A stretch of DNA of 64,000 nucleotides from Edwardsiella tarda ATCC 15947 = NBRC 105688. Lineage in GTDB: Bacteria > Pseudomonadota > Gammaproteobacteria > Enterobacterales > Enterobacteriaceae. Within the stretch, counting starts at the first letter, position 1. Each line of letters opens with the position of its first letter. The translations under genes and the position numbers were made by a program. This document shows, piece by piece, positions 28,991 through 39,500 of this stretch. The stretch covers positions 1,798,001 through 1,862,000 of the forward strand of contig NZ_CP084506.1 of the NCBI RefSeq assembly GCF_003113495.2, read 5' to 3'. The notes under the pieces are model-generated. The model saw only the letters and a program-made list of their open reading frames with translations, was not told the origin of the DNA and did not search any database.

Positions 28991-30301
28991 ATGCGCAAAT
29001 TATTCATCCAGTTCTATCTCTTGCTGTTTGTCTGCTTCTTGGTGATGGCCATGTTGGTGGGCCTGGTCTACAAGGTCACCGCCGAGCGAGCCGGCCGCCA
29101 GTCGATGGATGATCTGATGAAAAGCTCGTTATACCTGATCCGCAGCCAGTTACGCGAGATTCCGCCGCGTGACTGGAACAAGACCATCAATAAACTGGAC
29201 TGGAATCTCTCCTTTCAGTTTCATATCGAGCCACTCGGCAAGCGCCAGCTCTCGGCGAATCAGGAGCGCAAGCTCCGCGATGGCGAGATCGTCGCGCTGG
29301 ACGACGAGTACACCTTTTTACAGCGTATTCCACGCAGTCACTACGTGTTGGCGGTTGGCCCCATTCCCTACCTGTTCTTCTTGCATGAGATGCGCCTATT
29401 CGATTTCGCCCTGATGCTACTCATCGGCCTATCGTTAGCGTTACCGGTCTTTCTCTGGATGCGTCCCCACTGGCAAGATTTACTCAAACTGGAAAATGCC
29501 GCTCAACGCCTTGGCGAGGGGCATCTCGAAGAGCGTACCCATTTCGATAGCACCTCAAGCCTGCATCGCCTAGGGGTCGCCTTCAACCGCATGGCGGATA
29601 ATATCAATACTCTGATCGCCAGTAAGAAACAGCTCATCGACGGCATCGCCCATGAGCTGCGCACACCCTTGGTGCGTTTACGTTATCGCCTGGCGATGAG
29701 CGATAGTCTCAGTGTCGAGGAGCAAACCGCGATTAACCGCGACATTGGTCAGTTAGAAGGCTTGATCGACGAGCTATTGACCTATGCCCGGCTCGATCGC
29801 CCTCAAGTCAGCACCCACCTTGAGGCGCTCGATCTACCGCTCTGGCTGGATGAAAAGGTCGCAGAGTTACGCCAGATGCATCCGCAGCAAGCGATCATCT
29901 TGGATATACCGCATCGTGGCGACTTTGGCGCCATTGATGTGCGCCTGTTGGAACGCTTGTTAGATAATCTGATTAACAACGCCTTACGTTACAATCAGGA
30001 TAAACTACGCATTGGACTGTGGCTCGACGGTGATCAGGCTTGCCTACAGGTCGAGGACGATGGCCCGGGGATTCCGGCCTCCGAGCGAGATCGGGTCTTT
30101 GAACCCTTTGTCCGCCTCGATCCCAGCCGTGATCGAGCCACCGGCGGTTGTGGATTAGGATTAGCCATCGTTGCCAGCATCGTTCAGGCCTATCAGGGTC
30201 AAATCACCATCAGCAGCTCCTCGCTCGGTGGCGCCAGTTTCCTGTTCACCTGGCCACGTCACGCCGCCGCCCTACCATCAGCGCCGTTACCCTCGGCCTG
30301 A
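28991..30301 (+). CDS. rstB: sensor histidine kinase RstB
   Basis: 436 residues from ATG at 28991, matching the E. coli start (MRKLFIQFYLLLFVCFLVMA). A longer open frame reaching back into rstA is rejected because it would overlap rstA by 250 bases. TM1 about 5-25, periplasmic domain about 30-135, TM2 about 137-155, HAMP (160-210), H-box DGIAHELRTPLVRLRYRL, N-box NLINNALRYN, G1 and G2 boxes (DDGPGIP, GGCGLGLAI). All catalytic boxes are intact. The C-terminal tail is rich in alanine and proline. It forms a two-component pair with RstA. Confidence 0.96.
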   Translation: MRKLFIQFYLLLFVCFLVMAMLVGLVYKVTAERAGRQSMDDLMKSSLYLIRSQLREIPPRDWNKTINKLDWNLSFQFHIEPLGKRQLSANQERKLRDGEIVALDDEYTFLQRIPRSHYVLAVGPIPYLFFLHEMRLFDFALMLLIGLSLALPVFLWMRPHWQDLLKLENAAQRLGEGHLEERTHFDSTSSLHRLGVAFNRMADNINTLIASKKQLIDGIAHELRTPLVRLRYRLAMSDSLSVEEQTAINRDIGQLEGLIDELLTYARLDRPQVSTHLEALDLPLWLDEKVAELRQMHPQQAIILDIPHRGDFGAIDVRLLERLLDNLINNALRYNQDKLRIGLWLDGDQACLQVEDDGPGIPASERDRVFEPFVRLDPSRDRATGGCGLGLAIVASIVQAYQGQITISSSSLGGASFLFTWPRHAAALPSAPLPSA

Positions 30302-30352
30302 TCTCGACTAATCGATTAGACGGCTCGCGACACGAGCCGTGGAGGTCCTATC

Positions 30353-31867
30353 ATGACAAATGCCTATCAGCATCTGGAACATACCTTTCAACGCCTGGCT
30401 CGTTTCGGCCATCTCTCCGCGATCACGGGCTGGGATATGCAGACCAACATGCCTGCCGGCGGGAGCGTCGCGCGAGCTGAGGCGCTGACCGAACTCAGCC
30501 TACTGATGCATCAAATCTTGAGCGATGCACAGACCGGTCAATGGTTGCAACGCGCGGAGCAAGAGAGTCTCAGCGAGGAGCAGCGCGCTAACCTGGCCGA
30601 GATGCAACGTCGCTACCAGCAGGCCAGCCTACTCCCCGCCGCGCTGGTCGAAGAGAAATCCCTGGCGGGTATGCGCTGTGAACACGCCTGGCGCACGCAG
30701 CGCCAGCAGAATGACTGGCAAGGTTTCATGGAAAACTTCCGTCCGGTCGTTCGTCTAAGCCGTGAAGAGGCACGCATCCGTGCCGAACACGCGGGCGTCA
30801 GCCGCTACGATGCCCTGCTGGATTTGTATGAACCTGGCATGAATAGCACCCGTCTCGATAGCCTCTTCGGCGATATCAAGGGCTGGCTCCCCGCGTTACT
30901 GCAACGTGTCGTGGAACGGCAGCGGCGCCAGCCTGCACATCAGCCACGTGGCCCCTTCGCCACCGAGGCGCAGCGGCGACTCGGGTTGCGCATCATGGAG
31001 CGCTTGGGCTTCGACTTCCAGCATGGTCGTCTGGATATCAGCGCGCATCCCTTCTGCGGCGGGGTTCCACAGGATGTCCGCATCACAACCCGTTACGACA
31101 ACGACGATTTCCTCAGCGCCTTGTTGGGGATCGTGCATGAGACCGGCCATGCGCGCTATGAGCAGAATCTCCCTACACAGTGGGCTGGACAACCCATTGG
31201 GGAGGCGCGATCTACCGCCATCCATGAATCACAAAGTTTGTTCTTTGAGATGCAAATTGCCCGTAGCCATGGCTTCCTGAACTTCCTGCGCCCCTGGGTC
31301 ATCGAAGCCTTTGGCGACGATCCCGCCTTTAGTGCCGACAATTTTGTTCGCCTCAATCAATCCGTCGCACCTGGCTACATCCGCGTCGATGCCGATGAAG
31401 TGAGCTACCCGGCCCACGTCATCCTACGCTATGAGATCGAACGCGCTCTGATCGAAGGCGATATCGAGGTGGAGGACATTCCCGCGCTGTGGGATGAGAA
31501 GATGCGCCAGTCATTGGGGTTAAGTACCGCAGGGAATGATCGCGATGGTTGCATGCAGGATATTCACTGGACGGATGGCTCCTTCGGCTACTTCCCGACC
31601 TATACCCTCGGCGCCATGTACGCCGCCCAATTGTATGCCGCCGCTGAGCGAGCGATTCCCGATCTATCCGCCCAGGTGGCGGCCGGTATGTTGGCGCCGG
31701 TCAGCGACTGGCTGCGTGAGCATGTCTGGCGCCATGGTTCACGCTGGGATACCGACACCCTGATCCGTAACGCCTGTGGGGAGCCGCTGAACCCAGATTA
31801 CCTGCGGCGCCATCTGGAGCAACGCTATCTTGGCTCCCCGCAGGAAACAGAGGAGTGTTTACGATAA
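30353..31867 (+). CDS. M32 family metallocarboxypeptidase (Taq type)
   Basis: 504 residues. The zinc motif HETGH (about 262-266) lies in GIVHETGHARYEQNLP, and the downstream HESQSLFFE region supplies the third ligand, both hallmarks of family M32 (thermostable carboxypeptidase 1). These cytoplasmic enzymes remove C-terminal residues with broad specificity. The start has a good GGAGG-type site (GTGGAGGTCC). It follows rstB by about 50 bases, at the position where E. coli carries the replication terminator gene tus, which is absent here. Length is normal and no defects are seen. Confidence 0.93.
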   Translation: MTNAYQHLEHTFQRLARFGHLSAITGWDMQTNMPAGGSVARAEALTELSLLMHQILSDAQTGQWLQRAEQESLSEEQRANLAEMQRRYQQASLLPAALVEEKSLAGMRCEHAWRTQRQQNDWQGFMENFRPVVRLSREEARIRAEHAGVSRYDALLDLYEPGMNSTRLDSLFGDIKGWLPALLQRVVERQRRQPAHQPRGPFATEAQRRLGLRIMERLGFDFQHGRLDISAHPFCGGVPQDVRITTRYDNDDFLSALLGIVHETGHARYEQNLPTQWAGQPIGEARSTAIHESQSLFFEMQIARSHGFLNFLRPWVIEAFGDDPAFSADNFVRLNQSVAPGYIRVDADEVSYPAHVILRYEIERALIEGDIEVEDIPALWDEKMRQSLGLSTAGNDRDGCMQDIHWTDGSFGYFPTYTLGAMYAAQLYAAAERAIPDLSAQVAAGMLAPVSDWLREHVWRHGSRWDTDTLIRNACGEPLNPDYLRRHLEQRYLGSPQETEECLR

Positions 31868-32263
31868 GGCATGTGTGCACCTTCCGCGCCGCGGGAGGGC
31901 ATGGACGATGATCGTCTGTCTCAATAGCCTAGAAAATCATGACGCGATCCCGCTCTCGACGTTATTAGCGACGCAGCGCGGGATCTCGGAGCCTGTTAGG
32001 CATAAACAGCGTGTGCGCAATGCGCCGCAAGTCCATTCTATTCGCTGGCGGCTCCGTTTTTTCTGCATCAGAGGGGCCGTTATGACGTCGCGCTTTATCA
32101 ACGGAGCCTCGCCAAGCACCGCGCCTCACGCCAGGGAGTTACGCCCCTTGTCGGTTGAGGTTGGTTGTGGCTGAAAGCGCCGGGATAACGTTGCAACAGC
32201 AGATCGAACGGCATGAACGAGGCTTTATCAGCCGGGCTCCCCCCACCTGACCCGCGAGGTTTG
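31868..32263. other. gene-free stretch between M32 peptidase and GNAT gene
   Basis: About 395 bases with only short overlapping frames and no family resemblance. A GC-rich inverted stretch occurs near the 5' part, but nothing can be called. Confidence 0.45.
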
Positions 32264-32734
32264 ATGAAAATAAGAAGGTTTAGACATGGGGATGAAATGG
32301 CGTTATTCCGCGTCTTTTTCTCTTCTGTACATACCATTGCATCACGCTACTACACTCGTGAACAAATCGCAGCCTGGGCTCCCGCCGATATCGACCCAGA
32401 ACAATGGGCCCGCCATATGAGGGAGCTGCGCCCCTTTATCGTTGAGATGAATGGCGAAATCGCTGGATACGCCGATCTTCAGCCCAATGGATACATAGAC
32501 CATTTCTTTGTCTCGGGAGCCTGCTCCGGCCAAGGCGTCGGGACATTACTGATGAATCGCCTGCATGAAGAGGCCATCCGACTCGGCGTGAGTGCGCTTA
32601 CGTCAAATGTCAGCCAGGCTGCCGAACGGTTCTTTATACGACATGGTTTTCATGTGGTGGAGAGAGGGTTCCCTGTCTGCCGGGGCGTGAGGTTACAGCA
32701 GGCCATAATGAGAAAAAATCTTACAAGACAATAA
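32264..32734 (+). CDS. GNAT family N-acetyltransferase
   Basis: 156 residues from ATG at 32264 (MKIRRFRHGDEMALFRVFFS), chosen because GAGG lies just upstream and GNAT proteins begin with this IRxxRxxD motif; an in-frame ATG 17 codons earlier is possible. The acetyl-CoA loop is V-x-x-x-x-x-G-x-G-x-G/A, seen here as FVSGACSGQGVGTLLMNRLH. The C-terminal strand FFIRHGFHVVERG is typical for YafP/ElaA-like small-molecule or peptide acetyltransferases. The substrate cannot be told. Confidence 0.85.
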   Translation: MKIRRFRHGDEMALFRVFFSSVHTIASRYYTREQIAAWAPADIDPEQWARHMRELRPFIVEMNGEIAGYADLQPNGYIDHFFVSGACSGQGVGTLLMNRLHEEAIRLGVSALTSNVSQAAERFFIRHGFHVVERGFPVCRGVRLQQAIMRKNLTRQ

Positions 32735-33018
32735 AATAACACATCAACATTATCTCCTGTATGCCTAACCTGCACGCTGAGCCCGCACTCTGTCCTAATG
32801 GCGCCTAGGCGCCGCTCCTGTGGAGATAAAACGGAAAAGCCGCGGGCGCCTTTCCGGCTGAGAGACGCCGAATGACCTCTACCACTTATGCCCATGGCCA
32901 GCGCCTGCCGATAAAGTCTACATGCAGCGTAGGTGTAACTTTGCGGTATAGCGCCAGGCAAATTATCGCCAACCTGTCACACTTTTACGGCGTATCAAAG
33001 AAGCGTAAGGAGTTTGGG

Positions 33019-34257
33019 ATGAAAAAACAGATAGTCGCGGTCGTTGTCGGGGTGCTGCTGGCGGCCGGTGCCGCACAGGCGCAAAGTGAACCGCAGGGAT
33101 ACCAGTTGCAGCAGGTGCTGATCATGAGCCGGCACAATCTACGAGCCCCACTGGCCAATAACGGGAGCGTGCTGGAGCAATCAACCGCCAAAGCCTGGCC
33201 GCAGTGGGATGTCCCAGGCGGACAGCTCACCACCAAAGGCGGCGTGCTCGAGGTGTACATGGGACACTATGTGCGTGAATGGCTGGTGCAACAGGGGCTT
33301 ATCAGCAGCGGCGAATGTCCTGCCCCCGATGCGGTATATGCCTACGCCAACAGCCTGCAGCGCACCGTCGCTACTGCGCAGTTCTTCATTACCGGCGCGT
33401 TTCCGGGGTGCGATATCGTGGTGCATCACCAGGATAAGATGGGCACCATGGATCCCACGTTTAATCCGGTGATTACGGATGCCTCTCCGGCGTTTCGCGA
33501 ACAGGCGCTGAAGGCGATGGAGAGTGAGCGGCAAAAAATGCAGCTGGGCGATAGCTACAGGCTGCTGGCGAAGATCGTAGACTATCAAGACTCCCCGGCA
33601 TGCAAAGAGAAGCACCTGTGTTCGCTGGCGGACGGAAAGGATCATTTTAGCGCCAACCTGGGGCAGGAGCCGAGCGTCTCCGGGCCGCTGAAGATCGGTA
33701 ATTCGCTGGTCGATGCATTTACCCTGCAGTATTACCAAGGTTTTCCGGCGGATCAGGTCGCATGGGGCGAGATCAACACCGACGCGCAGTGGCGGCGCTT
33801 GTCGCAGCTGAAAAACGGCTATCAAGACAGCCTGTTTACCTCCCCGGCGGTAGCGCGTAACGTCGCCAAGCCGCTGGTAAAATACCTGGATAAGGCACTG
33901 GTGACCGACGCGGCGAAAGCGCCGAAAATAACCCTACTGGTGGGACATGATTCGAACATCGCCTCGCTGCTGACGGCGCTGGATTTCAAACCCTACCGGC
34001 TGCATGACCAGTATGAACGTACGCCCATCGGCGGAAAAATCGTATTCCAGCGCTGGCGAGATACGGCAAAAAACCGAGAGATGATGAAGATTGAGTACCT
34101 GTATCAAAGCACCCGCCAGCTACGCGATGCCGCCCCCCTGACGCTGGCGTCACCGCCGCAGCGGGTGACACTTGCACTCAGCGGCTGTCCGATAGATGCC
34201 AACGGCTTCTGTCCGGTCGAACAATTTAATGCGGTGCTGAATCACGCAGCACAGTAA
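33019..34257 (+). CDS. agp: periplasmic glucose-1-phosphatase (histidine acid phosphatase)
   Basis: 412 residues from ATG at 33019, preceded by AAGGAG. Signal peptide [20 protein letters not shown] with cleavage near AQA-Q. The catalytic RHNLRAP (about 38-44) is the Agp form of the RHGxRxP motif, with His39 as the phosphorylated nucleophile. The proton donor pair is in VGHDSN near residue 310. The sequence [20 protein letters not shown] and the cysteines [10 protein letters not shown] fit E. coli Agp. The enzyme frees glucose from glucose-1-phosphate in the periplasm and can also act on phytate. It lies far from its E. coli neighbours. Confidence 0.95.
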   Translation: MKKQIVAVVVGVLLAAGAAQAQSEPQGYQLQQVLIMSRHNLRAPLANNGSVLEQSTAKAWPQWDVPGGQLTTKGGVLEVYMGHYVREWLVQQGLISSGECPAPDAVYAYANSLQRTVATAQFFITGAFPGCDIVVHHQDKMGTMDPTFNPVITDASPAFREQALKAMESERQKMQLGDSYRLLAKIVDYQDSPACKEKHLCSLADGKDHFSANLGQEPSVSGPLKIGNSLVDAFTLQYYQGFPADQVAWGEINTDAQWRRLSQLKNGYQDSLFTSPAVARNVAKPLVKYLDKALVTDAAKAPKITLLVGHDSNIASLLTALDFKPYRLHDQYERTPIGGKIVFQRWRDTAKNREMMKIEYLYQSTRQLRDAAPLTLASPPQRVTLALSGCPIDANGFCPVEQFNAVLNHAAQ

Positions 34258-34931
34258 TCTTACGCCGGTACGGCCCGGGAAAGACGCCCTGCGCCCTCCC
34301 CGGGCCTGCTACATGCATAAAGAGCGATCTCCCTTCCCCTTATCAGTATCAGAGCTCAGTCAGGCGGCCGTCAAAGAGCCCCCTTGCCCGGTGGTGTGTC
34401 AGAGGTCTCCCTTCTTCCCTGAAGAGTGGCGGTAACTTTTCGTTGGCGTATGGGTTTCAGGAGAGGGAGAAAACATGATCATATGTATGTTGTAACTAAT
34501 TAACGTAAATGTAGGCGACACGCTCTCGTTATGTCGCGGCGTCGCTCTCGCCCCAGCCCGTGACTAGCCGCTAACCAGCGATAAGGCGAGCGATTTCCTG
34601 GCGCGAGCCAATTGGTGGGACGATCTGCGCAAGCCCGCTCTACTACGCCGCGAAAATCATCAGGGACATTTACATTACGCCGTTTTTTTGTTCTGCTCTT
34701 TCTGCTCGCTATCGCGACCGCACTCGGTCATCACACTACTCGCGACCCTAGTGCCGGTGACCTCACGTATTGCGCGAGCTAACAGATATCACAACGCGGG
34801 TATGCAGGCACGCCTCGCTCTCTGCTCGACGGAATCGCCAGCACCCAGGCCTCCGAGCGAGGAGCCGATAACGCGTATCACGGCGCTATCCTGCCGCTCG
34901 CGCCCCTTCCCCCGCCATTGGAGCTAGGACG
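34258..34931. other. gene-poor stretch before the acyltransferase gene
   Basis: About 670 bases. Short frames show suggestive peptides, for example a hydrophobic stretch FFVLLFLLAIATAL near 34685, but they are interrupted by stops and have no start with a ribosome binding site. This may be the decayed remains of a gene that once preceded the acyltransferase. Confidence 0.4.
34272..34306 (+). terminator. stem-loop after agp
   Basis: GGCCCGGG (34272-34279) and CCCGGGCC (34299-34306) form an 8-bp stem with a 19-base loop just after the agp stop. There is no U tail, so it is a weak terminator candidate. Confidence 0.4.
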
Positions 34932-35384
34932 ATGAGAATAGTCGAGAGTGAAATCCGTGACGTCATTTGTGGGAAAAACGTTACCATCATTAAACCGGCC
35001 AATATTTATGAATGCGAGCTTGGCGATGACGTCTTTGTCGGCCCCTTTGTCGAAATACAGCAAGGGTGCGTGATCGGTAACGCGAGTCGCATCCAGTCAC
35101 ATACCTTTATCTGCCAAAACGTCACGCTGGGGCAGCGCTGCTTTATTGGCCATAATGTGACCTTCGCCAACGATCTGTTTCGCAGCGGCACGCCCGATCC
35201 GTCGGCGAAAAGCTGGCTGAGGATCGCCCTCGCCGAGGCTGTCGTCGTCGGTAGCGGAGCCACCATCCTATCGCCCTACATTTGTAGCGGCTCGGTCATT
35301 GGCGCCGGGGCGGTGGTCGTTAAACCCATCGAGATAACCGGTATTTATGCCGGAAATCCCGCCAGGTTGATCAGGCGACTGTAA
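34932..35384 (+). CDS. left-handed beta-helix (hexapeptide) acyltransferase
   Basis: 150 residues. Repeated hexapeptide pattern [LIV]-G-x-x-x-x is seen in CELGDDVFVGPFVEI, CVIGNASRI, VTLGQRCFIGHNVTFAND and SVIGAGAVV. The C-terminal GIYAGNPARLIRRL is the classical end of sugar-nucleotide N-acetyl/acyltransferases (WbpD or FdtC type). His153-like catalytic positions are represented by FIGHNVTF. The start has AGGA ten bases upstream. Enzymes of this group modify surface-sugar precursors, but no other glycan gene is near. It may be an orphan or a remnant of a lost cluster. Confidence 0.85.
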   Translation: MRIVESEIRDVICGKNVTIIKPANIYECELGDDVFVGPFVEIQQGCVIGNASRIQSHTFICQNVTLGQRCFIGHNVTFANDLFRSGTPDPSAKSWLRIALAEAVVVGSGATILSPYICSGSVIGAGAVVVKPIEITGIYAGNPARLIRRL

Positions 35385-35563
35385 GCCCCGTCGCCCGGCA
35401 TGGCGTGGACGCGGCGATAAGAGGATACCCGTGATGAGGGAAAGGGCCATGGTTACCTGACGACGTACAAAGGGTTACATGCCGAAACCATTCTGCCACA
35501 GTCGTCATCCCGGTAATCTTCTACCATAATATCATCGCCAGCCCGCACCATCAGGGTATCGCT

Positions 35564-35644
35564 ATGTTTCGTCACTATCGCTTCGAACTGCTGCTATTGT
35601 TGCTGATCCTATGCGGTCTCATCGCAGCCAGTTTTTATCTGTAG
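35564..35644 (+). CDS. ydgU: 26-residue membrane protein YdgU
   Basis: A micro-ORF that is easily missed. The peptide opens [10 protein letters not shown] and then consists of one hydrophobic helix ending SFYL. It aligns over its whole length with the 27-residue E. coli YdgU, including the shared YRFE, the ILC in the helix and FYL near the end, and as in E. coli it lies just upstream of ydgD. An AGGG element sits seven bases before the ATG. A single-pass inner-membrane peptide of unknown role. Identity rests on synteny and on recalled similarity. Confidence 0.75.
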   Translation: MFRHYRFELLLLLLILCGLIAASFYL

Positions 35645-35708
35645 CAAAGACACGGGCCGACATGGCAGGCAACTTATTGACTATACTGTTGATTGTGACA
35701 TACGACAT

Positions 35709-36533
35709 ATGGATTTGATTATGCGTTTCCCCGCTCTATTGAGTCTCACGCTGTTATTGACCCCTTGGCTGCCAGCCACTGCGCAAGCGGATGATGGCCT
35801 TACCCCGGCGCAACAACGCCAACTCTTCTTCGGTCATGATGATCGTAGCCAAGTCAACGATGTCACAGCCTGGCCTTGGCAGGCCATCGGTCAGGTGGAG
35901 ACGGCCAGCGGCAACTTATGTACCGCCACGCTGATCGCCCCTCGTTGGGCATTGACCGCCGGTCACTGCCTACTGGCGCCGCCGGGGAAGATCGATCGTG
36001 CCGTAGCGCTGCGCTTCATCGCCAACGATGGGAAGTGGCGCTATCAGACACACCAACTGCGTACCCGGGTCAATCCCCAGTTGCAGAATAAACTCAAGGC
36101 GGACGGCGATGGCTGGATCGTCCCGCCGGCGGCCGCGCCGCAGGATTATGGTCTGGTCGAAATCAGCGGCGGCCCGCTGCCTGACATCCGCCCACTGCCG
36201 GTCTGGCAAGGCACGGCACCGGCGTTGAGCGCCGCACTGAAGGCGCAGCGACGTCAGGTGACCCAGGCCGGTTATCCGCAGGACCATCTGGACGGTCTCT
36301 ACCGCCATCAGGACTGTCTGATCACCGGCTGGGCCCAGAGTGGCGTCTTGAGCCATCGTTGCGATACCCTACCGGGCGATAGCGGTTCACCGTTGTTGAT
36401 GCGAAACGATAAGGGATGGACGTTAGTCGCCATTCAAAGCTCGGCGCCCGCGCCGGAAAACCGAGCCTTGGCCGACAACCATGCGGTGGCGGTCACCGCC
36501 CTACAAGGCGGGCTGCAACGCCTGATGCAATAA
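35709..36533 (+). CDS. ydgD: periplasmic trypsin-like serine protease YdgD
   Basis: 274 residues. Signal peptide with cleavage near ATAQA-D (residue 27). Catalytic triad His86 (LTAGHC), Asp146 (QDYGLVEI) and Ser225 (PGDSGSPLL) are present. Cysteines at 71, 87, 203 and 218 can form the usual disulfides. The length agrees with E. coli YdgD (273). A second ATG four codons on (35721) would give a shorter signal peptide with Arg near the start and could be the real start; neither has a strong ribosome binding site. It follows ydgU by 64 bases. Role probably in envelope quality control, unproven. Confidence 0.9.
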   Translation: MDLIMRFPALLSLTLLLTPWLPATAQADDGLTPAQQRQLFFGHDDRSQVNDVTAWPWQAIGQVETASGNLCTATLIAPRWALTAGHCLLAPPGKIDRAVALRFIANDGKWRYQTHQLRTRVNPQLQNKLKADGDGWIVPPAAAPQDYGLVEISGGPLPDIRPLPVWQGTAPALSAALKAQRRQVTQAGYPQDHLDGLYRHQDCLITGWAQSGVLSHRCDTLPGDSGSPLLMRNDKGWTLVAIQSSAPAPENRALADNHAVAVTALQGGLQRLMQ

Positions 36534-36542
36534 CAGGGCGAA

Positions 36543-36571
36543 GGGAGCGACGCCGGCGCCATGCCGCTCCC
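36543..36571. terminator. stem-loop between convergent ydgD and hrpA
   Basis: GGGAGCG (36543-36549) and CGCTCCC (36565-36571) with an internal GC-rich palindrome. Placed between two convergent stops; U tails are poor. Confidence 0.4.
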
Positions 36572-36578
36572 GACATGT

Positions 36579-39500
36579 TTACCCCTGCTCCAACGCCTCC
36601 ATCGCCTGCTGAATACGCTTATCGGAGACCGGATAGGGCGTGCCCAGTTGCTGGGCAAAGTAGCTGACGCGCAGCTCCTCGATCATCCAACGGATCGCCT
36701 GCACCTCGGGCGCCTGGCGTCGCACGGCAGGCAGACGCTGGATCCACTGTTGCCAGGCCTGCTGTACCTGCTCGACACGCAGCATCTGCGCCCGATCGCG
36801 ATGCGGATCGACGCCTAACTTCTCCAGACGCCGCTCGATGGCATGCAGATAGCGCTCCACATCCGCCAGACGTTCGGCGCCGGTCGCGGTGACGAAGCCC
36901 CGGTAAATCAATCCCCCCATCTGTGCTTTGATATCGGAGAGCGCCAAGGCCATCGTCATATCGACCCGCCCCTTCAGCCGCTTATTGATGCCGTTGGCGC
37001 AGGTCAGGATACGCTCGACCTGGGCGGCGATGGTCACCACCGTCTCATTGAGCTCGGCGCGCACCTGCTCGTGCAGCGCGGCGAAGGCCGACGCCTGCCA
37101 AACGGCGCCGCCATGACGGGCTATCAACGCATCCACACCGCACGCGATGCAGTCATCGATCAACTCCAACACCTTGCCATAGGGGTTGAAGTACAGGCCG
37201 AGCTTAGCCTTGTTGGGCAGCTTCTCGTGCAAGTATTTCACCGGTGAGGGAATGTTTAACAGCAGCAAGCGGCGCAAGCCGGCGCCCATCGCCTGCTGTT
37301 GCTCCTGCTCGGTTTCGAACAGCTTGATCGCCACGCTGTCCTTGTCGTCCACCAGCGCCGGATAGGCCTTGATAGCGTAGTTACCACGCTTCTGCTCGTA
37401 ACACTGCGGCAGCTCACCGAAACTCCACAGATGTAACCCCTGCTGCTCCAGTCCGTCATCGGCCACGGCAGAGAGGGTCTGTTGTAATCGATCCTTGAGA
37501 CGCAGCTTCAACGCCTCCAGTGACTTGCCCTCGGCCAACGGGCGGTTACGCTCATCGACCACCCGGAAGGTGACGCTGAGGTGATCCGCGACCTGCGCCA
37601 ATTGCCAATCATCGCGTGACACTGTCACTCCCGTCATGCGACGCAGCTCGCGTTCCAACGACTCCAGCAACGGCAACGCTAACGGCGTGGCTCGAGCCAG
37701 GAAGGCCTCGGCGTAGTTCGGTGCCGGCACAAAATTACGCCGCAGCGGCTTGGGCAACGACTTAATCAGCGCGATCACCCGCTCGCGACGGATACCCGGG
37801 ATCTGCCAATCGAAGCCGTGATCCTCGATCTGATTAAGGATCGCCAAAGGGATATGTACCGTCACCCCATCGGCGTCGGCTCCCGGCTCAAACTGATAGG
37901 AGAGACGCAGACGGAAGTTGCCCTGCTGCCAGACGTTGGGATAGTCCTGTGCACTGATGCGCGTGGCCCCCTCCTTGATCAGCATCGACTTCTCGAAGTT
38001 GAGCAGCTCGGGTTGAGCGGCGCCCGCCTTCTTCCACCAGCTATCGAAATGGCGTGTCGATACCACCTCTTGGCCGATGCGTTGATCGTAGAAGGCGAAC
38101 AGCGTCTCATCATCTACCAGAATATCGCGCCGCCGCGACTTATGCTCTAGCTCCTCAACCTCGCTGCGCAGACGTTGGTTGGCGCGCAGGAAGGCGTATT
38201 TAGCCTGCCACTCCCCTTGCACCAAGGCATGACGAATAAAGAGCTCGCGACACAACAGCGGATCGATACGCCCGTAATTGACGCGTCGCTCATTGACGAT
38301 CGGCAAACCATAGAGGGTGACCTTCTCGCTGGCCATCACCGCGCCCTGGCTCTTCTCCCAATGCGGGTCACTGTAGCTGCGTTTGATCAGATGCTGGGCC
38401 AATGGCTCGATCCATTCTGGATCGATGCGCGCCGCCACGCGTCCCCACAAGCGCGAGGTCTCCACCAACTCCGCCACCATGGTCCATTTGGGCGGCTTCT
38501 TAAACAGGGCCGAGCCGGGGAAGATGGCGAAACGTGCGTTACGCGCCCCGGTAAACTCCTGCTTCTCGACATCCTTCTGGCCGATATGGGACAACAGCCC
38601 GCTCAGCAGCGCGCAATGTAACGCGCGATAATCGGCCGGGGCGCTATTGATATGAAAACCGAGTGACTTCACCACCTGACGCAACTGGGTATAGATATCC
38701 TGCCACTCGCGCACCCGCAGATAATTGAGAAACTCACTCTTGCACAGACGGCGTAGCTGATTACTGGAGAGCGCCTGTTGCTGCTCGCGCAGATAGTCCC
38801 ACAAATTGACTAGCGCCAGGAAATCACTCTCCTTGTCCTGGAAGCGTCGATGTTTCTCATCCGCGGCCTGAGGACGATCGGCGGGACGCTCACGCGGATC
38901 CTGGATCGACAAACCGGCGGCAATCACCATCACCTCACGTAAGGCGCCGTTACGTTCCCCTTCGATCACCATGCGCGCCAAGCGCGGATCGATGGGCAAC
39001 TGGGCCAGTTGACGTCCCAAGGCGGTCAATTGCTGATGACCACGCTGATTCAACGTCACCGCGCCCAACTCTTCCAGCAAGCGAACCCCGTCCTGGATAT
39101 TGCGCTTATCCGGTGCCTCGACGAAAGGAAAGGCGGCGATATCCCCCAGTCCCAACGCCGTCATCTGCAAGATCACCGAGGCCAGATTGGTACGCAAGAT
39201 CTCCGGATCGGTAAAGGCGGGACGAGACAGGAAATCTTGCTCATCATACAGACGGATGCAGATACCGTCGGAGACACGTCCACACCGCCCCTTACGTTGA
39301 TTGGCGGAGGCCTGAGAGATCGGCTCAATCGGCAGGCGTTGTACCTTCGTTCGATAGCTATAACGGCTAATTCGTGCGGTACCGGGATCGATAACGTATT
39401 TAATTCCTGGCACCGTCAGCGAGGTCTCTGCCACGTTAGTCGCCAGCACGATGCGCCGTCCGCTATGGGAGTGAAACACACGGTTCTGTTCGGCGGCGGA

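Noticed and set aside
28739..30301. Long rightward frame of 520 codons spanning rstA and rstB
   Set aside because: The first 84 codons lie out of frame inside rstA; the product from 28991 matches RstB from its normal start, so only that part is annotated.
32841..32910. TPP riboswitch-like GGCTGAGA followed by GCCAGCG upstream of agp
   Set aside because: Only short pieces match; the central CTGATCTGGxTAATxCC core is missing and agp is not a thiamine gene.
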